Source: Periconia sp. R9002
Taxonomy: Eukaryota > Ascomycota > Dothideomycetes > Pleosporales > Periconiaceae
Assembly: GCA_023627715.1 (NCBI GenBank)
Contig: JAMAHW010000005.1
Location: 248,001-312,000, forward strand
Reading direction: 5' to 3'
DNA: 64,000 nucleotides
Of this stretch, positions 21,401 through 32,245 are shown piece after piece (position 1 is the stretch's first letter; each line of letters starts with the position of its first letter). The translations under genes and the position numbers were made by a program. The notes below the pieces were generated by a model. That model was not told the origin of the DNA, made no database searches, and worked only from the letters and a program-made list of their open reading frames with translations.

Positions 21401-23104
21401 ATGGGACGAAGGAAGCAAGCAGGCCTAGGTGAATCTTGGGAAGAAGCTTATATTTCCTCCTCTGAGAACACCCCTTTGCACTCCGAATCCTCTCAAAGTG
21501 ACGACGATGTAGCAACTCCTTTGCCGCCCAAATTCAAACAATCAACTTTACGGACCCGGCGCAGACTTGGCAGCACTCCAAATCAATCCACATTCACCGG
21601 GAAAAGTAGGACCTCTAGAGAGCCCGATTTCATCATGCCTTCCATGGGCAGTGACTTCAGCAGACCCCGCCGACCCTCCGCGCGCGCAAGCAGCCATAGT
21701 TTGTATAGAGAGTCTAGTGGGGAACCGAACCGAACCACACGCCGCCGCACTCCTCGGCACGTGCGGCATGAAGATGGAGATGAATCCAGCCACGGGTATG
21801 GGCACGCGCAACTTTTCTGGGCGCGCATACTTCAACCTCTGTTCAAGTGGCTCGTAAACTATACAGCGGGCGTCATAGGAAGTGCACTCGAATTGTTGAT
21901 GCCGATTTTTGGAATACTGCTCTGCGTCGTTGTCATCACGTATGGCATGCAGTATTCTACAAACGCCTTGTTCAACAATGCTCTCTCGCGAATATGTTAC
22001 TTGCCTGGGTCATCCTACGTTCTACCCTTGTGTAGCAATACGAACATCAGCACAAAGCAAGAGGTTCGCTCTCCAAACTTCGAAGAGCTTGGCGCAATAC
22101 AAGCTGTATTCGCCGATGTAGTGGAGGCCAACACAGACTCATACTTTGTCCCGTTCAATCTCTTCAAAAGCCGAAACGGATTGAACAATTTCAAGTTCAA
22201 CGTCAAATACTCCCGTCTCCCCTCCCGCGCAGAGCTCACCAACGAACTCGAGAACTTCATCACCACCATGGACGAAACCATCGATGAGCTCCAGGACTAC
22301 AACGGCGCCGTCAGCCACACGGTCGACCGCGTAATTCTCGCCAACAAGCACGTGTTTCATAACCTCGAATATCTCACCGAAAGCGAAGCTCAGCAAGCTC
22401 TCACCGCTTCCCAAAATCCCCTGTCTAAGGCACTCTCCTACCTCAACCCGTGGTCCCTCACCCCGCAAGCTGCCCAAGATAAACTGGAACACAACCTTTT
22501 CCTGCAATACGCAGAGCACCTCACAGCCCTCTCCTCCAAGATCGACACCCTTACCCAGTCGGCGTTACACATCAAGGACAAACTCAAAGCACTCGACGAG
22601 CTCGCCAACGTCATCACCGAGATCGGCCACCAGGACCACATTAAAGTCAAGACCCGTCAAGCGGACGTCAAATCATCGCTCTGGTTCGGTATCGTCGGCA
22701 AGAACCGTGGCAAGCTCAAGGACTTTGACAAAATGCTCGAAACCATCAACGAGCTTTTCGAGCACCGCGATGTCGCTGCCACAGCCGTGTCCATCACGAT
22801 CCAAAAACTTGGCCAGGTGAATTCAGATTTGACGCGATTGAAAGAGGATATGGAGGAACCACGCGCGACACTAGAAGCTGGAGATGACGGGTGGGGTGCG
22901 AACAGTAAGATGAAGGGGATTGGCGCGAGGAAGCCGTTGAAATACCACATCGAGCTTGTTTCGCAGACTACGGACCGCTTGGTCGAGGTGAGGAATGCGA
23001 ACCATAAGATTGCAGCGAATGCGAGAATGACGGGGTATGATGATGGAAAGCGGCAGAAATCTTTGCCTGGGAGGATCAGGGACAGGTTCCCAAAAGGGAT
23101 GTAG
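21401..23104 (+). CDS. Membrane-anchored coiled-coil protein of unknown function
   Basis: The ATG at 21401 (MGRRKQAGLGESWEEAY) is the first in frame; upstream codons are open but lack an ATG. The product is 567 aa. Residues 1-160 are Ser/Arg-rich and polar, likely disordered. A hydrophobic region at about 168-200 (YTAGVIGSALELLMPIFGILLCVVVITYG) can form one membrane helix. The remaining about 360 residues are mostly helical with heptad-like Leu spacing (KIDTLTQSALHIKDKLKALDELANVI, LFEHRDVAATAVSITIQKLGQV), and the end is basic. The topology, a basic N-terminus, one helix and a long coiled-coil side, resembles proteins of the nuclear envelope or ER, but I do not recognise the family and assign no role. 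No intron is needed. Confidence 0.8.
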   Translation: MGRRKQAGLGESWEEAYISSSENTPLHSESSQSDDDVATPLPPKFKQSTLRTRRRLGSTPNQSTFTGKSRTSREPDFIMPSMGSDFSRPRRPSARASSHSLYRESSGEPNRTTRRRTPRHVRHEDGDESSHGYGHAQLFWARILQPLFKWLVNYTAGVIGSALELLMPIFGILLCVVVITYGMQYSTNALFNNALSRICYLPGSSYVLPLCSNTNISTKQEVRSPNFEELGAIQAVFADVVEANTDSYFVPFNLFKSRNGLNNFKFNVKYSRLPSRAELTNELENFITTMDETIDELQDYNGAVSHTVDRVILANKHVFHNLEYLTESEAQQALTASQNPLSKALSYLNPWSLTPQAAQDKLEHNLFLQYAEHLTALSSKIDTLTQSALHIKDKLKALDELANVITEIGHQDHIKVKTRQADVKSSLWFGIVGKNRGKLKDFDKMLETINELFEHRDVAATAVSITIQKLGQVNSDLTRLKEDMEEPRATLEAGDDGWGANSKMKGIGARKPLKYHIELVSQTTDRLVEVRNANHKIAANARMTGYDDGKRQKSLPGRIRDRFPKGM

Positions 23105-23515
23105 GTTTGATGGAAGGGGCTTGGGTCATATTGATTGATTGGAGTTTGGATCTCTGCTCTTGCTTTACGAGGGAGACGTTTTTGGATACACGCGGGGATT
23201 CCGACTGTCGTTGGATGAGGCGTTTCAATGAGTTCCTCCTTCTCACCTATGCTTTCTTTATTCTTCCTCATCCGTTCTTCATTCTCTTTCATTTCACAGA
23301 CTTTTTTAAGATTGGATGCCTACCTCTCTTTTTACGCTTTATATCATATACCCCATTCCCAGCTTCACTCTATAGAAACAATCAAGAGCACACCAATACA
23401 AGCTCACACATACAATCAAATTTCATTCCCTCACCCATATGCAGCACACGTTACCACGTATAAAAAAACATACCCGAGGAAACAAACACACACCAAACAA
23501 CAACACCGCTCCCCC
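23105..23515. other. Convergent 3' flank
   Basis: About 410 bp between the stop codons of two convergent genes. It is pyrimidine- and A-rich on the plus strand, with no gene. Confidence 0.5.
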
Positions 23516-24881
23516 TCAACAAACCTGTACATCCAAAACCGCCCTCCTAACCCCACCCACCTCCAACCCCTCAAATTCGACCTCCCCCGCCACACACCCG
23601 ACCCTAGCGCACTCCTCTCTAAATCCATCCACACTACCCCCGACCCCAAAATACACCCTCTTGGCCGCGACCAGCGCCTTGCCTTCTTTCACGCGCTTCA
23701 GCAGCGCCGCCATGGCCTGCGTGAACGCGCTCAGCGACGAGGGCGAGTAGATGGTTTCGGACGCGAGCAGGAAGGTATTTAGATTCGGGGACGAGGGGAT
23801 GAGCGGGAGGAGGGAGTCAAGCGGGGTCCAGGAGCCAGAGAGGAGTGTCGTTGTGAGAGAGATGGAAGCTAGGTGGGATGTGAAATGTGTGAGGAGGGAT
23901 GGCGTGATGGGGAGTTCCGCTCCCTCGAGTTGCGGACCTTGCTGCGAAGCAGCCGCCGAGGACGACGTAACAGCAGCAGCAGTAGTAGCAGCACCATCTT
24001 CAAACCCACTCACCCCCAATAGCGGATTCCCCGCCTCCCCAAATACTTTCTTACTCGTCGCCTCGTCCAGACTCGCCGCCCAATTCAGCAGCAAGTTCGG
24101 CACCGTGACGAGACGTAGGACGTCGATGTTGTAGTCGGTAAGCGTAAAGTACATGCTGAGTTTGTTCGCGATGGCGTATTGGAAGAGGAGGAGGGAAGGC
24201 AGTGCCGTCCCGCAGCCCATTTCGATCACGTGCCCGACCCGCACGAGGTCGTCGAGGTCTTTGCGCGGGCCGCGGTCGAGGAGGAAGCGCACGAGGTCGA
24301 TGCTGCATTCCCAGGTTTTGTAGCCGCCTTCGTAGATTGAGGGGAGGAGGTCAGTGGTCTTTTGGTGAGGGTTAGATGGTGTTGTGTCTCTCTTTTGGGT
24401 AGAAGGTGGGTGTGGAGTCTGGAAATGGAGATGGGGGAGGGAGTAGTTACTTCTAGACCCGAAAGAGGATTTTCCGAGGACCCGTCGTCCTCGGCCATGA
24501 TTTGAAGTCGCACATCGAAGAGCTCGCGGCGTGGAATACGTGCTGTTTTGCCGTTGGGGGATGTGGTTGTGAAGATGTTATATGCAATCTTGGAAGGGAG
24601 GGTTGAGAGCTGGTGGCACTGTCAGAAAATTCACCCTAAAATAGAAAATAGACAATGAAGGTGCACACAAAACAGGCATTCATGAATTCATAGGTTTGAA
24701 AAAGATCTGTAAAAAAACGGGGAGTCTTACCTACCAATTCACCCAAATCATGTGTTTGCGCCGGGATGGGCGGGGGAGCATTGTCTGTGGGTGCGGTCGT
24801 GTCGTTTACATTGCTCGTGGACGGCACATTTCCAGCATCTTCTTCTATGTCATCCCCCGAAAATCCGAAGCTGAAAGACAT
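23516..24881 (-). CDS. HPM1: Histidine protein methyltransferase (HPM1 / METTL18 family), three exons
   Basis: Exons are 24881-24735, 24609-24451 and 24358-23516, for a product of 382 aa. Intron 1 uses the donor GTAGGT, and its acceptor is placed at CCAG before 24609. A second in-frame acceptor nine bases upstream is possible. The start MSFSFGFSGDDIEED is typical of fungal members. Family marks are IPRRELFDVRLQIMAEDD, YEGGYKTWECSIDLVRFL, the SAM-binding VIEMGCGTALPSL, TDYNIDVLRLVTVPNLLLNW and later LLASETIYSPSSL. Yeast Hpm1 methylates a histidine of ribosomal protein Rpl3. An Ala/Ser-rich insertion (about 210-230) separates the sheet from the C-terminal part and is probably a species-specific loop. 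Confidence 0.9.
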
Positions 24882-25356
24882 ATTTCTAATTGCTATGACG
24901 AGGCTTCGTAACAAGTACGGACGAACGACCAAATGAACGTGTGAAATGGTGGGCGAAATTTGGGGAGCCGGCTTATCGATAACGGAGGCTAGCGTCGTTG
25001 TGCCATGTTCAATATGTGACATGCATATGCGTTGATGCACATAGCGGCATGTGTACATGCCCGAACTGGAACCTGAAGACGGTAGATGGTATATTGATGG
25101 TTGTATCGAACTGGTAGTGACATTCAGATTATCTGGATCGCAGTAGTGAGGTGACGAATCACGAATGAATGAATTCATACACATATGTACTACAATCAGA
25201 AGAGCTCGAAGAGTACACAAATTAGAAGGATTACCCTTCGTCAATGCGTGATGGATCGAAGAATACAGACATGAGCACTTGATCGAGACGGGACCACGAA
25301 ACTGAAGGCAAATATCAGATGCCAGGACTCTAGGAATGTTTTCCCAGCTTAACTTC
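24882..25356. other. Short intergenic stretch
   Basis: About 475 bp between the HPM1 start and the end of the Gln-rich ORF. No gene seen. Confidence 0.4.
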
Positions 25357-25839
25357 CTACTCGGCCTTGCCTTTACCTTTGCCCTCGTAACTCGTCTCCT
25401 CCTCCTGCTGTAGCCCAAGTTGTTCAAACTGTTCGATATCATTGGCTTGCCTGTGTTGATACCGTCGGGTTTCTTCGATCAGTCCTTGCTCGAAATTCTG
25501 AGTGTGATGCTGTTGAAACTCCTGAAATTGTTGGGGGTGATACTGTTGAAACTCTTGAAATTGTTGGGGACGAGGCTGTTGAATTTCGTCAAGTAGCTGC
25601 TGCTGGGTTTGAAGATGCGCTTCGATTTCCTGAGTTATTTGATGTATAGTTTCTTGTAGCTGCGTGAGCTGCTTTCGCTGTTCTTGCTGCTGCTCTCCGC
25701 GTTCCAAGATTGCCAGCAACTTTTCCTCCTCCCGCCTTAATTTTTGCAACTTTACTTTTGCCACACCTAGCCTTCTCCCCGATAGCGCCAGGCTCCGTCC
25801 ACCAGCAGGAGCAGAAGCCACCTGGCCCGACGAAGCCAT
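25357..25839 (-). CDS. Gln-rich coiled-coil ORF directly behind the bHLH stop, in the same frame
   Basis: This frame of 160 codons begins with ATG at 25839-25837, the codon immediately after the TAG of the bHLH gene, and ends at 25357. It encodes a helix-forming segment with regular Leu/Gln spacing (VAKVKLQKLRREEEKLLAIL, LTQLQETIHQITQEIEAHL), then two 11-residue repeats (PQQFQEFQQYH, PQQFQEFQQHH) and an acidic/basic tail (SYEGKGKGKAE). There is no promoter space of its own. It is therefore either a C-terminal extension of the bHLH protein reached when the TAG is read through or edited, a second cistron, or untranslated. I see no splice pair that removes the TAG and keeps the frame. Confidence 0.5.
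   Translation of the reverse strand: MASSGQVASAPAGGRSLALSGRRLGVAKVKLQKLRREEEKLLAILERGEQQQEQRKQLTQLQETIHQITQEIEAHLQTQQQLLDEIQQPRPQQFQEFQQYHPQQFQEFQQHHTQNFEQGLIEETRRYQHRQANDIEQFEQLGLQQEEETSYEGKGKGKAE
25506..25571 (-). repeat. Two-unit 33-bp coding repeat
   Basis: Two adjacent units encode PQQFQEFQQYH and PQQFQEFQQHH in the Gln-rich ORF. They differ by a few substitutions and look like local slippage or duplication. Borders are approximate. Confidence 0.5.
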
Positions 25840-26214
25840 CTACGACTTCTGGGACGGCTCGGCCTGCGCTTGCTCCGAATCTCGCGCATTCCTAGCAAGC
25901 TGCGCCTCGGCGGCTTCGACAGTGTGCAGGTCCAACTCGAAGGGGGTGGTATCGATCCCCTTTTCCTTTGCTCGGGCGATGAGTTTCTTGCGCTCCATGA
26001 TCTGGTCTCGCATGTGCTGGAGGGTGGCTTCGAGGACGACGGCTTCGCTGCGGCCCTGACCCTTCATGCCAGGAACGATGTCGGCTAGCCTATCGAAACC
26101 CTCACGAATTGCCTCGCGGCGCTTCTGCTCGGAGCGGATGTGATTTTCTTTCTTCTGAGCCTCGGTCAGGCGGGGACGGTCGGGCTGGTTTGGAGGACTT
26201 TGAGAGCCGGGCAT
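25840..26214 (-). CDS. Basic helix-loop-helix transcription factor
   Basis: The ATG is at 26214; three open codons upstream lack an ATG. The product is 124 aa. The basic region and helix 1 are KKENHIRSEQKRREAIREGFDRL at about residues 23-45, with the H-E-R positions expected for E-box binding. The loop is VPGMKGQGRSEAVV and helix 2 is LEATLQHMRDQIMERKKLI. The segment continues as an amphipathic helix. It resembles short fungal bHLH proteins of the Ino4-like type, which work as heterodimers. The frame ends at TAG 25842-25840, followed at once by ATG and an open extension of 160 codons (see the Gln-rich ORF). The gene is divergent from the Git1-like gene. Confidence 0.88.
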   Translation of the reverse strand: MPGSQSPPNQPDRPRLTEAQKKENHIRSEQKRREAIREGFDRLADIVPGMKGQGRSEAVVLEATLQHMRDQIMERKKLIARAKEKGIDTTPFELDLHTVEAAEAQLARNARDSEQAQAEPSQKS

Positions 26215-27387
26215 GGTGGGCAATCGGTAGAATGAGTCTCGATCAAGGGATGGCCAAATGAGATGGGTTGAAAATGTTCAATGAGGTGCGTGTGGATACT
26301 GTAGCTGGTGGGCAAGTGAGCGACGGGCGGGCATTGCTGGCTTTTTTATATGGTGGTGCGAGTGGAAAGTGCGGTAGCGGTGGGAGGTGGGAGGTACGAT
26401 GTACGGTAGAAGGAGCAGTCGTTAGCCGGCATGTGAAAGGTAGGAACATTGAACGAGCATGAAACATTGGCCAGCTTGGAACCAAAAGAGGCAGACATGT
26501 ACCTATGTGTATGATGGATGATATCACGACGAGGCCAGATGTCGTTTCAATAAATGCACCTGGGGGATGGACGAGGGATTTTGGATCTGTACCCTCCAAG
26601 TTGTTGGTGTGGAACAAAAGGCGAGTCGGTGATTGCAACGCGCTGACGAGCGGGGAAGTAGGTACTGGCCCAGCTGAAGCGCCATCAAACGCACCACTCT
26701 GCGAGATACTGTACATATGCCTATGTACCTGGGTACCTATACATATGTAGGTAAACAGCATTCTGCGCAATTGTGAATCTGCTCTTCCCATGAATTAACA
26801 AGCAATATTGTTACGGAGATCTCCTCAACTATACATAGCTACCGCGGTTCTAATAATAATAACAAGGGCACGCGATGGATGTGCATGGGTGTTTCTGGTT
26901 TGAGTGTCCTGTTTCACGATTCACCCATGTGTCAGTCAGTCAGCGCTGCTTACTTACCTACCTGTATGGGCATTTGGGTTATCATCTTGCTTCTCCACTT
27001 TGCCTGTGACGCACCGCCGCACCCCAGCTGCCCATCTCTCCCCCAACCCAACTTCCTCACACCACCACCGACGGCCTCGTCGTTGTCGCCCCATCATCCC
27101 CTCCTCCCGTTCGCTCCCTCCGCCCACCGCCTCTCCGTGCCGCCAGCTTTACTAGCGAGGAACACGAGGGTACTCCGCTGGTGAAGTACTGTTACACCGG
27201 AGCTATCCAAAGAGGCGGGGCTTTGCTTGCCAAAGGAAGCGCAACACGGTTGCGAAAGTGGGAGCCTCAACCCCGCCAATCCTCTGGGCAGTGGGCAGCT
27301 GCCCTCCCTTCACGCGCTGCACAACCCAGCCAATTCCACACTCAAGATTGACCCTCTATACCCAAACTCGCCCCCATCCGCACCAAC
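26215..27387. promoter_or_regulatory. Divergent promoter region (bHLH / Git1-like)
   Basis: About 1.2 kb. It contains an imperfect inverted repeat at 26713-26748 built of CATATG and GTACC words, and a pyrimidine-rich stretch at about 27030-27160 likely to belong to the leader or promoter of the downstream gene. Confidence 0.45.
26713..26748. repeat. Imperfect inverted repeat (CATATG...GTACC / GGGTAC...CATATG)
   Basis: The outer ACATATG arms match perfectly and the inner GTACC/GGTAC arms match around a central T. The intervening bases are partly mismatched. It lies about 500 bp upstream of the bHLH start and could be a dimer site. Unproven. Confidence 0.4.
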
Positions 27388-30300
27388 ATGGAGCCGGTCC
27401 GCGGCAGCAATCGCCGGTTGAATAGCATCCAGACCCGTGAACGACTGCAGCGAAGGGCCTCCGCACCCAGCAAACGCCCCGTCACCGCCCAGGATGCCTA
27501 CATCTATGCCCTCCGTGCTGCCTACCTCGCATACCTCCTGCAGCCCCGTCAGAAGCGCGTACAACATGTTGCTGCACCCGTCCGCCAAGTCCAACGCTCC
27601 TCCACCTCCGTCGCCGATCTCGTCAAAGATATTTCGCTCATTCGAGACTCCAAGAGCACTCGCTTTCCCCATGGCTTCATGGCAGAGCTGGATAAGCGGA
27701 TAACCGGTGTACTGGTGGGCAGAGAGCGCATGCCCGAGTTCAAGGATGCCACCGTGAAGCGTACCTTCGCCGTCTTTCTAAACGAATTCAAGGCCCCCCA
27801 GTTTAGAAAATCCATGGAGAAGGACAGGAGAGTCGAGGACTTGCTGCTCATCTTCTTCTCCAATGCCACAAAAGAGCTGTCAAAAGGCAAACCCCCCGGC
27901 GACGAGGGCTGGAAACTCATGGTCGATCGCCATGTTGCCTTGTTTATTCGTTTGATCAGTTCGACGCTGAAGGAGCATGACTGGACGCGCGACAGACCAG
28001 AGCTCACGTCGCGACTTGCCACCATGGAGAAGAAGCTCCTTATGCACGATCAAGATTTGGCCGCCGAAAACCAGCGCAATGGAGGCCAGGGAGGGTCCAC
28101 TGTCGAGGTGGAGGTGCCCCTGAGTTATGAGGTCAAGGATATGCCACTTGTACTGGTTGTCTCTCGCATCTTTGGCGTCTCATATCAAGCTGTTCAGAAT
28201 GATATCAACACATATAAGTCGGTATGGACAGAGAAGGCAGCTTTGCAGGACCTCAAAACGTACCAGGCACACCTCAGTTTGATGAGCAAAAAGACGTTGA
28301 ATGCTGATGATTTCGATCTGGACGATGCGTACCAAGCATGGAAGCAGCAGGAAATGCAGGATCTTTCTCAAATGATTCTAGCCATAGTGCAGTCCAATCC
28401 CGAATTGGCCAAGAGCACGCCGGGAGGCTCTGTACCTCAGTTCAAGCCCAACGGTCCAGCAACAGCAGGTTACCACGAACCTGGCAGACAGCGCTCAGGT
28501 ACCTCGAGTACGGAACCCGCCTCGTCCTATGTTATTGAGCAGCCGGTCGATATGAGCAATCTCAGCATCAACGACAATACTGGCGACGAAGCCTCCTTCA
28601 CTTTCATCCCACCAGATCCACGCGCCTATTACCGAGCAGTTCTTCAAGAGGCTTTGACATATGACCTTGCTGACCCTGAGCTTCAGCCCTCAGAAGCTAC
28701 CAGCGAAACTCCGTCTATCAAATTGCTATCCAAGCAGTCGGCTGAATTGCTGAATGAGATTGCTCTGCGCTGGAGACTTCCACAGTTCTCACGCCTGGTG
28801 CTCTTCCTTGATGTTATGAAAGACAAATATCAGGAGCAGGCAATCAATCTAGATACACTCGACGCTGCGTTCAACTTCGTAAAAGAACCCCCGCCGACGG
28901 ACAAAAAGTCCCATCGATTAAGCCACACACCTGTTGCCGACTCGCTCTTTGATCGTTCCAAGTGGACCGTGCACGACTATGCTCTGAATCAGCGAATTCT
29001 CTCCGCTCTCCATGACAGTCTCATTCGTGAACTTTTTGAATTGATGCTTTTGGTATACGATGCGAAACCACCGTCGTTAGGTCCAATCATGTATGTCTTG
29101 AACAATCACATCTATGATGATCCTCTCTTCACCTCTTCACCCGAAGAACTCGATCAGTTCACGGAAGAGCTGCGACGAGCACTGAAGAAGCGCGCGAAGG
29201 ATGTATATTCCGGCTTGCTTGCCAAACATATTCCCGCCATGGCGGATACTTGGGAATTCTATAATGTCATTGAACTTGGCAAAGCAGTTGTCAAATTGTG
29301 TGAGAAGATTCAGAAGCGATACCGCAAAAATCCCGAGATCATGGGTGTGAGCCCAATGATGTGCTTGGTAGAGGAGATGTTCCCCACGTATGCAGCCGAT
29401 GCACGAGATGTAGTAGCGCGTATTTTGGAAGTCACTCATGAAAAAGGCGAAGAGGTCCCCATACAGGACGGTTTCGATCTCTATCGGGAGCTCGTCGAGA
29501 TTCGTCGCATTCACGGCGATGCTCTCCCTGGCCGGCGTTTTGGCTTCCACATCGAGGGGCTGCTGCAGGACTTCGTGTGGCGCTGGATTGAGATGACGGA
29601 TGCAAATCTCGTGGGTTGGGTCGAGAATGCCTTCAAAGCAGATACTTTTCAACTCGACACCTCGAACGGTATTCTGATGGATGACGATAGGCATAGCGTC
29701 TCTGTAGTGGACATGTTCCGATCTTTCAACCAGAGTATTGAACAGATTGTGTCACTCAACTGGGATGATGATTTGCAGTACGCCAAATTTATGACAGCAG
29801 TGTCAAAATCGATAGGACTTGCTCTTGCGCGATATTGCGAGTTGATAGAACAGAAGTTTGCTAGAGAAATGGACCGAATGACGCCCGAGCAGGAGGCTGC
29901 TGCCAATCAGACCCGTCAAGAGAAATGGATTTCGATGGCCAAGGACTTCTACACTGGCAAGGAAAAGATCGAACCTTTCAACTTCTATCCCGAGGTAAGT
30001 AGCAGCTGGCTTTTCCCGATCTATCATGTATTAACTATTGTAGTCTCTGGTGAAACTGAACAACATCGAATATGCCATGCATCGCTTAGACAAACTTGAG
30101 CACGAGATCAACGTCGATGCCTGCGCAGACGTCATTGCAAAGAACACGCCCGCTCCCCAACAACGCTCACGTAATAACAACTTTGTCTTTACGATCAAGA
30201 TTATTGAGGCCGAGGATTTGAAAGCGTGCGATATCAACGGGCTTAGTGATCCCTACGTTGTCTTGGGCGATGAGTACCAGAAGCGTCTTGCAAAAACCCG

Positions 30301-31633
30301 CGTCATCTACGGCAATCTCAATCCACGCTGGGAGGAAACAATTGACATCACCACTAATGGGCCATTGAACATCATTGCTACAATCTGGGACTGGGATACA
30401 TTGGGTGACCATGACTGTGTCGGTCGCACATCTCTAAAGCTTGACCCCTCTCATTTCCGTGACTACATGCCACGCGAGTATTGGCTAGATCTGGACACTC
30501 AAGGTCGACTCCTGCTTCGTGTTAGTATGGAAGGCGAGCGAGACGACATCCAGTTCTATTTCGGCAAAGCGTTTCGAACACTTAAGAGGACCGAACGCGA
30601 AATGACGCGCTCTATCACGGACAAGGTATGCGGAAAGGGATCATTTCTCCTGCTCACCGCTGACACATTTAGCTTTCTTCTTTCATTGCTCATAGTCTAT
30701 CGCGACGGGCACTTAAAGCTTTGCTTAACCGCGGTATCACCGTGTCTGCCGTTACAGGGTTCTTCTCACGTCAGGCTCGTCCCCAGTCTGTGGCGCAAAC
30801 CGTCACGCAGCAGGATGTCACCAAAGCTCTCGAGCCTTTGTTCGACTATTTTAATGAGAACTTTGCCATCATGAAGGAAACCCTGACCGATGCAGCTATG
30901 ATCATGGTCATGACACGTCTATGGAAAGAGGTTCTGGCTACGATTGAGTCCCTACTCGTTCCACCTCTGAGCGATAAGCTGAGCCAGCAGCGCCCGCTGA
31001 CAAGGCAAGAGGTGGACATTGTGTTCAAATGGCTGCAACTACTTTTCGACTTTTTCCATGCCGCCGACGAAGATGGCAACTCCGACGGTGTTCCATTGGA
31101 CGTACTCAAATCGCCCAAATACCACGAGATTCAGAACCTAAACTTCTTCTACTTCGACCCTACTGACGATCTTATCCGTACCTCTGAAAGTATGGCAGCC
31201 GCCACCCAGCAACGTCAAAAAGAAGCCGCCAATTCGAACAAGCTATTGGCACCTGGACCTGCAGGCCATCAATTCGGTGGCGCTGCAGGCCTGACTGGGA
31301 TGCCGTCGAGAAAACACAAGACCATTATGCTATCAAGAAACTTGGGCACTATGCGCAAAGCAAAGGAAGAAAAGAGGAAGGAGGCGCAAGCCGATCCAAG
31401 CGATGATATGATTCTTAGGATTCTTCGCATGAGACCTGAAGCTGAGCGATACTTGAAGGATCGAAGCAGACAAAAGGTATGTATATCACTTTTACATTCA
31501 AACACAATTGCTTACAATTCTTCAGGAACGGCTGGCCGCTGCGCAGGCTGCAGCGATGATTGTGCAGCAGAGTTTGAATGCTGGCGGCGGACGCATGACG
31601 GGCGCTGGAGGCGGAATGATGCACAGGCGGTAG
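27388..31633 (+). CDS. Git1/Munc13-like C2-domain protein (DUF810/MUN-type), four exons
   Basis: Exons are 27388-29994, 30044-30625, 30673-31476 and 31526-31633, with introns of 47-49 bp. The third exon starts at an ATTTAG acceptor after a CTGAC branch; only this site keeps the frame. The product is 1366 aa. Residues 1-860 are helical with the MUN-like blocks seen in fungal members (RVFLNEFKAPQ-like, MADTWEFYNVIELGKAV, VKLCEKIQKRYRKNPE). A C2 domain lies at about 914-1036 (VFTIKIIEAEDLKACDINGL, SDPYVVLGD, NPRWEETIDI, WDWDTLGDHDCVGR) with most of the Asp residues used for calcium or phospholipid binding. An MHD2-like helical part follows (TRLWKEVLATIESLLVPPL). The tail is Gly/Met-rich. Fission yeast git1 encodes a related protein needed for glucose signalling through cAMP/PKA; other roles in membrane priming are plausible. 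Confidence 0.9.
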
Positions 31634-32245
31634 ATCCGACGTCCGTAGAATGGTTTGTTCACGGGGGTAATGATTTTATCTTCTTTCTTCTTTCTCAGCG
31701 TAACGAAAGATACCTCTGCATTATGGCTGTGGGATTCAGGGGGTTTCTCCTTGGCATTTGTAGGTTCTACTGGCGTTCAACTGTGACTTGCGGATATTAT
31801 AGGTATTTATGCGAGCACGGGAGTTTTTACTTCCTTAGGAAGCTTAGATGGTGGATAACATAAATAATATCACTTGTTGAAATAGTTAACGAAATCTAAT
31901 CGTATGTGATTAGCTCCTTTCACGCAGGTATCATGCGAATCGTTATTGTGCTGTTAGTACGGCTGCTATATTGTGAGCAAAGAATTGGAGCCGAAGATCT
32001 GGATCATGACGCCTTGCATTATATTCCACGTGTATGTTATTGGCTACCGACTTTCAAGCCCATGAATTATCCGCCAACCGTTGTCCTCGCTTTCGAATAT
32101 GCCAGCGTTGGTTCGGATGCCGACGATACCAAAACTATCTCAGTCCAGTGTAGAATGTATATGTTAAGCTTGAAAAAGGAGGTCTGAGGGAATATGCTGC
32201 ATTCCCGACCAACGTCGGCAACAACTTGCTATCATTTACTTCACG
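31634..32245. other. Intergenic, promoter of the acid phosphatase gene
   Basis: About 0.6 kb, AT-rich, with only short frames (31906-32187 plus is open but featureless). Confidence 0.4.

Noticed and set aside
30626..30695. Acceptor CATAG at 30695 for the second intron of the Git1-like gene
   Set aside because: It leads to a stop after six codons; the ATTTAG at 30672 keeps the frame and has a CTGAC branch site.
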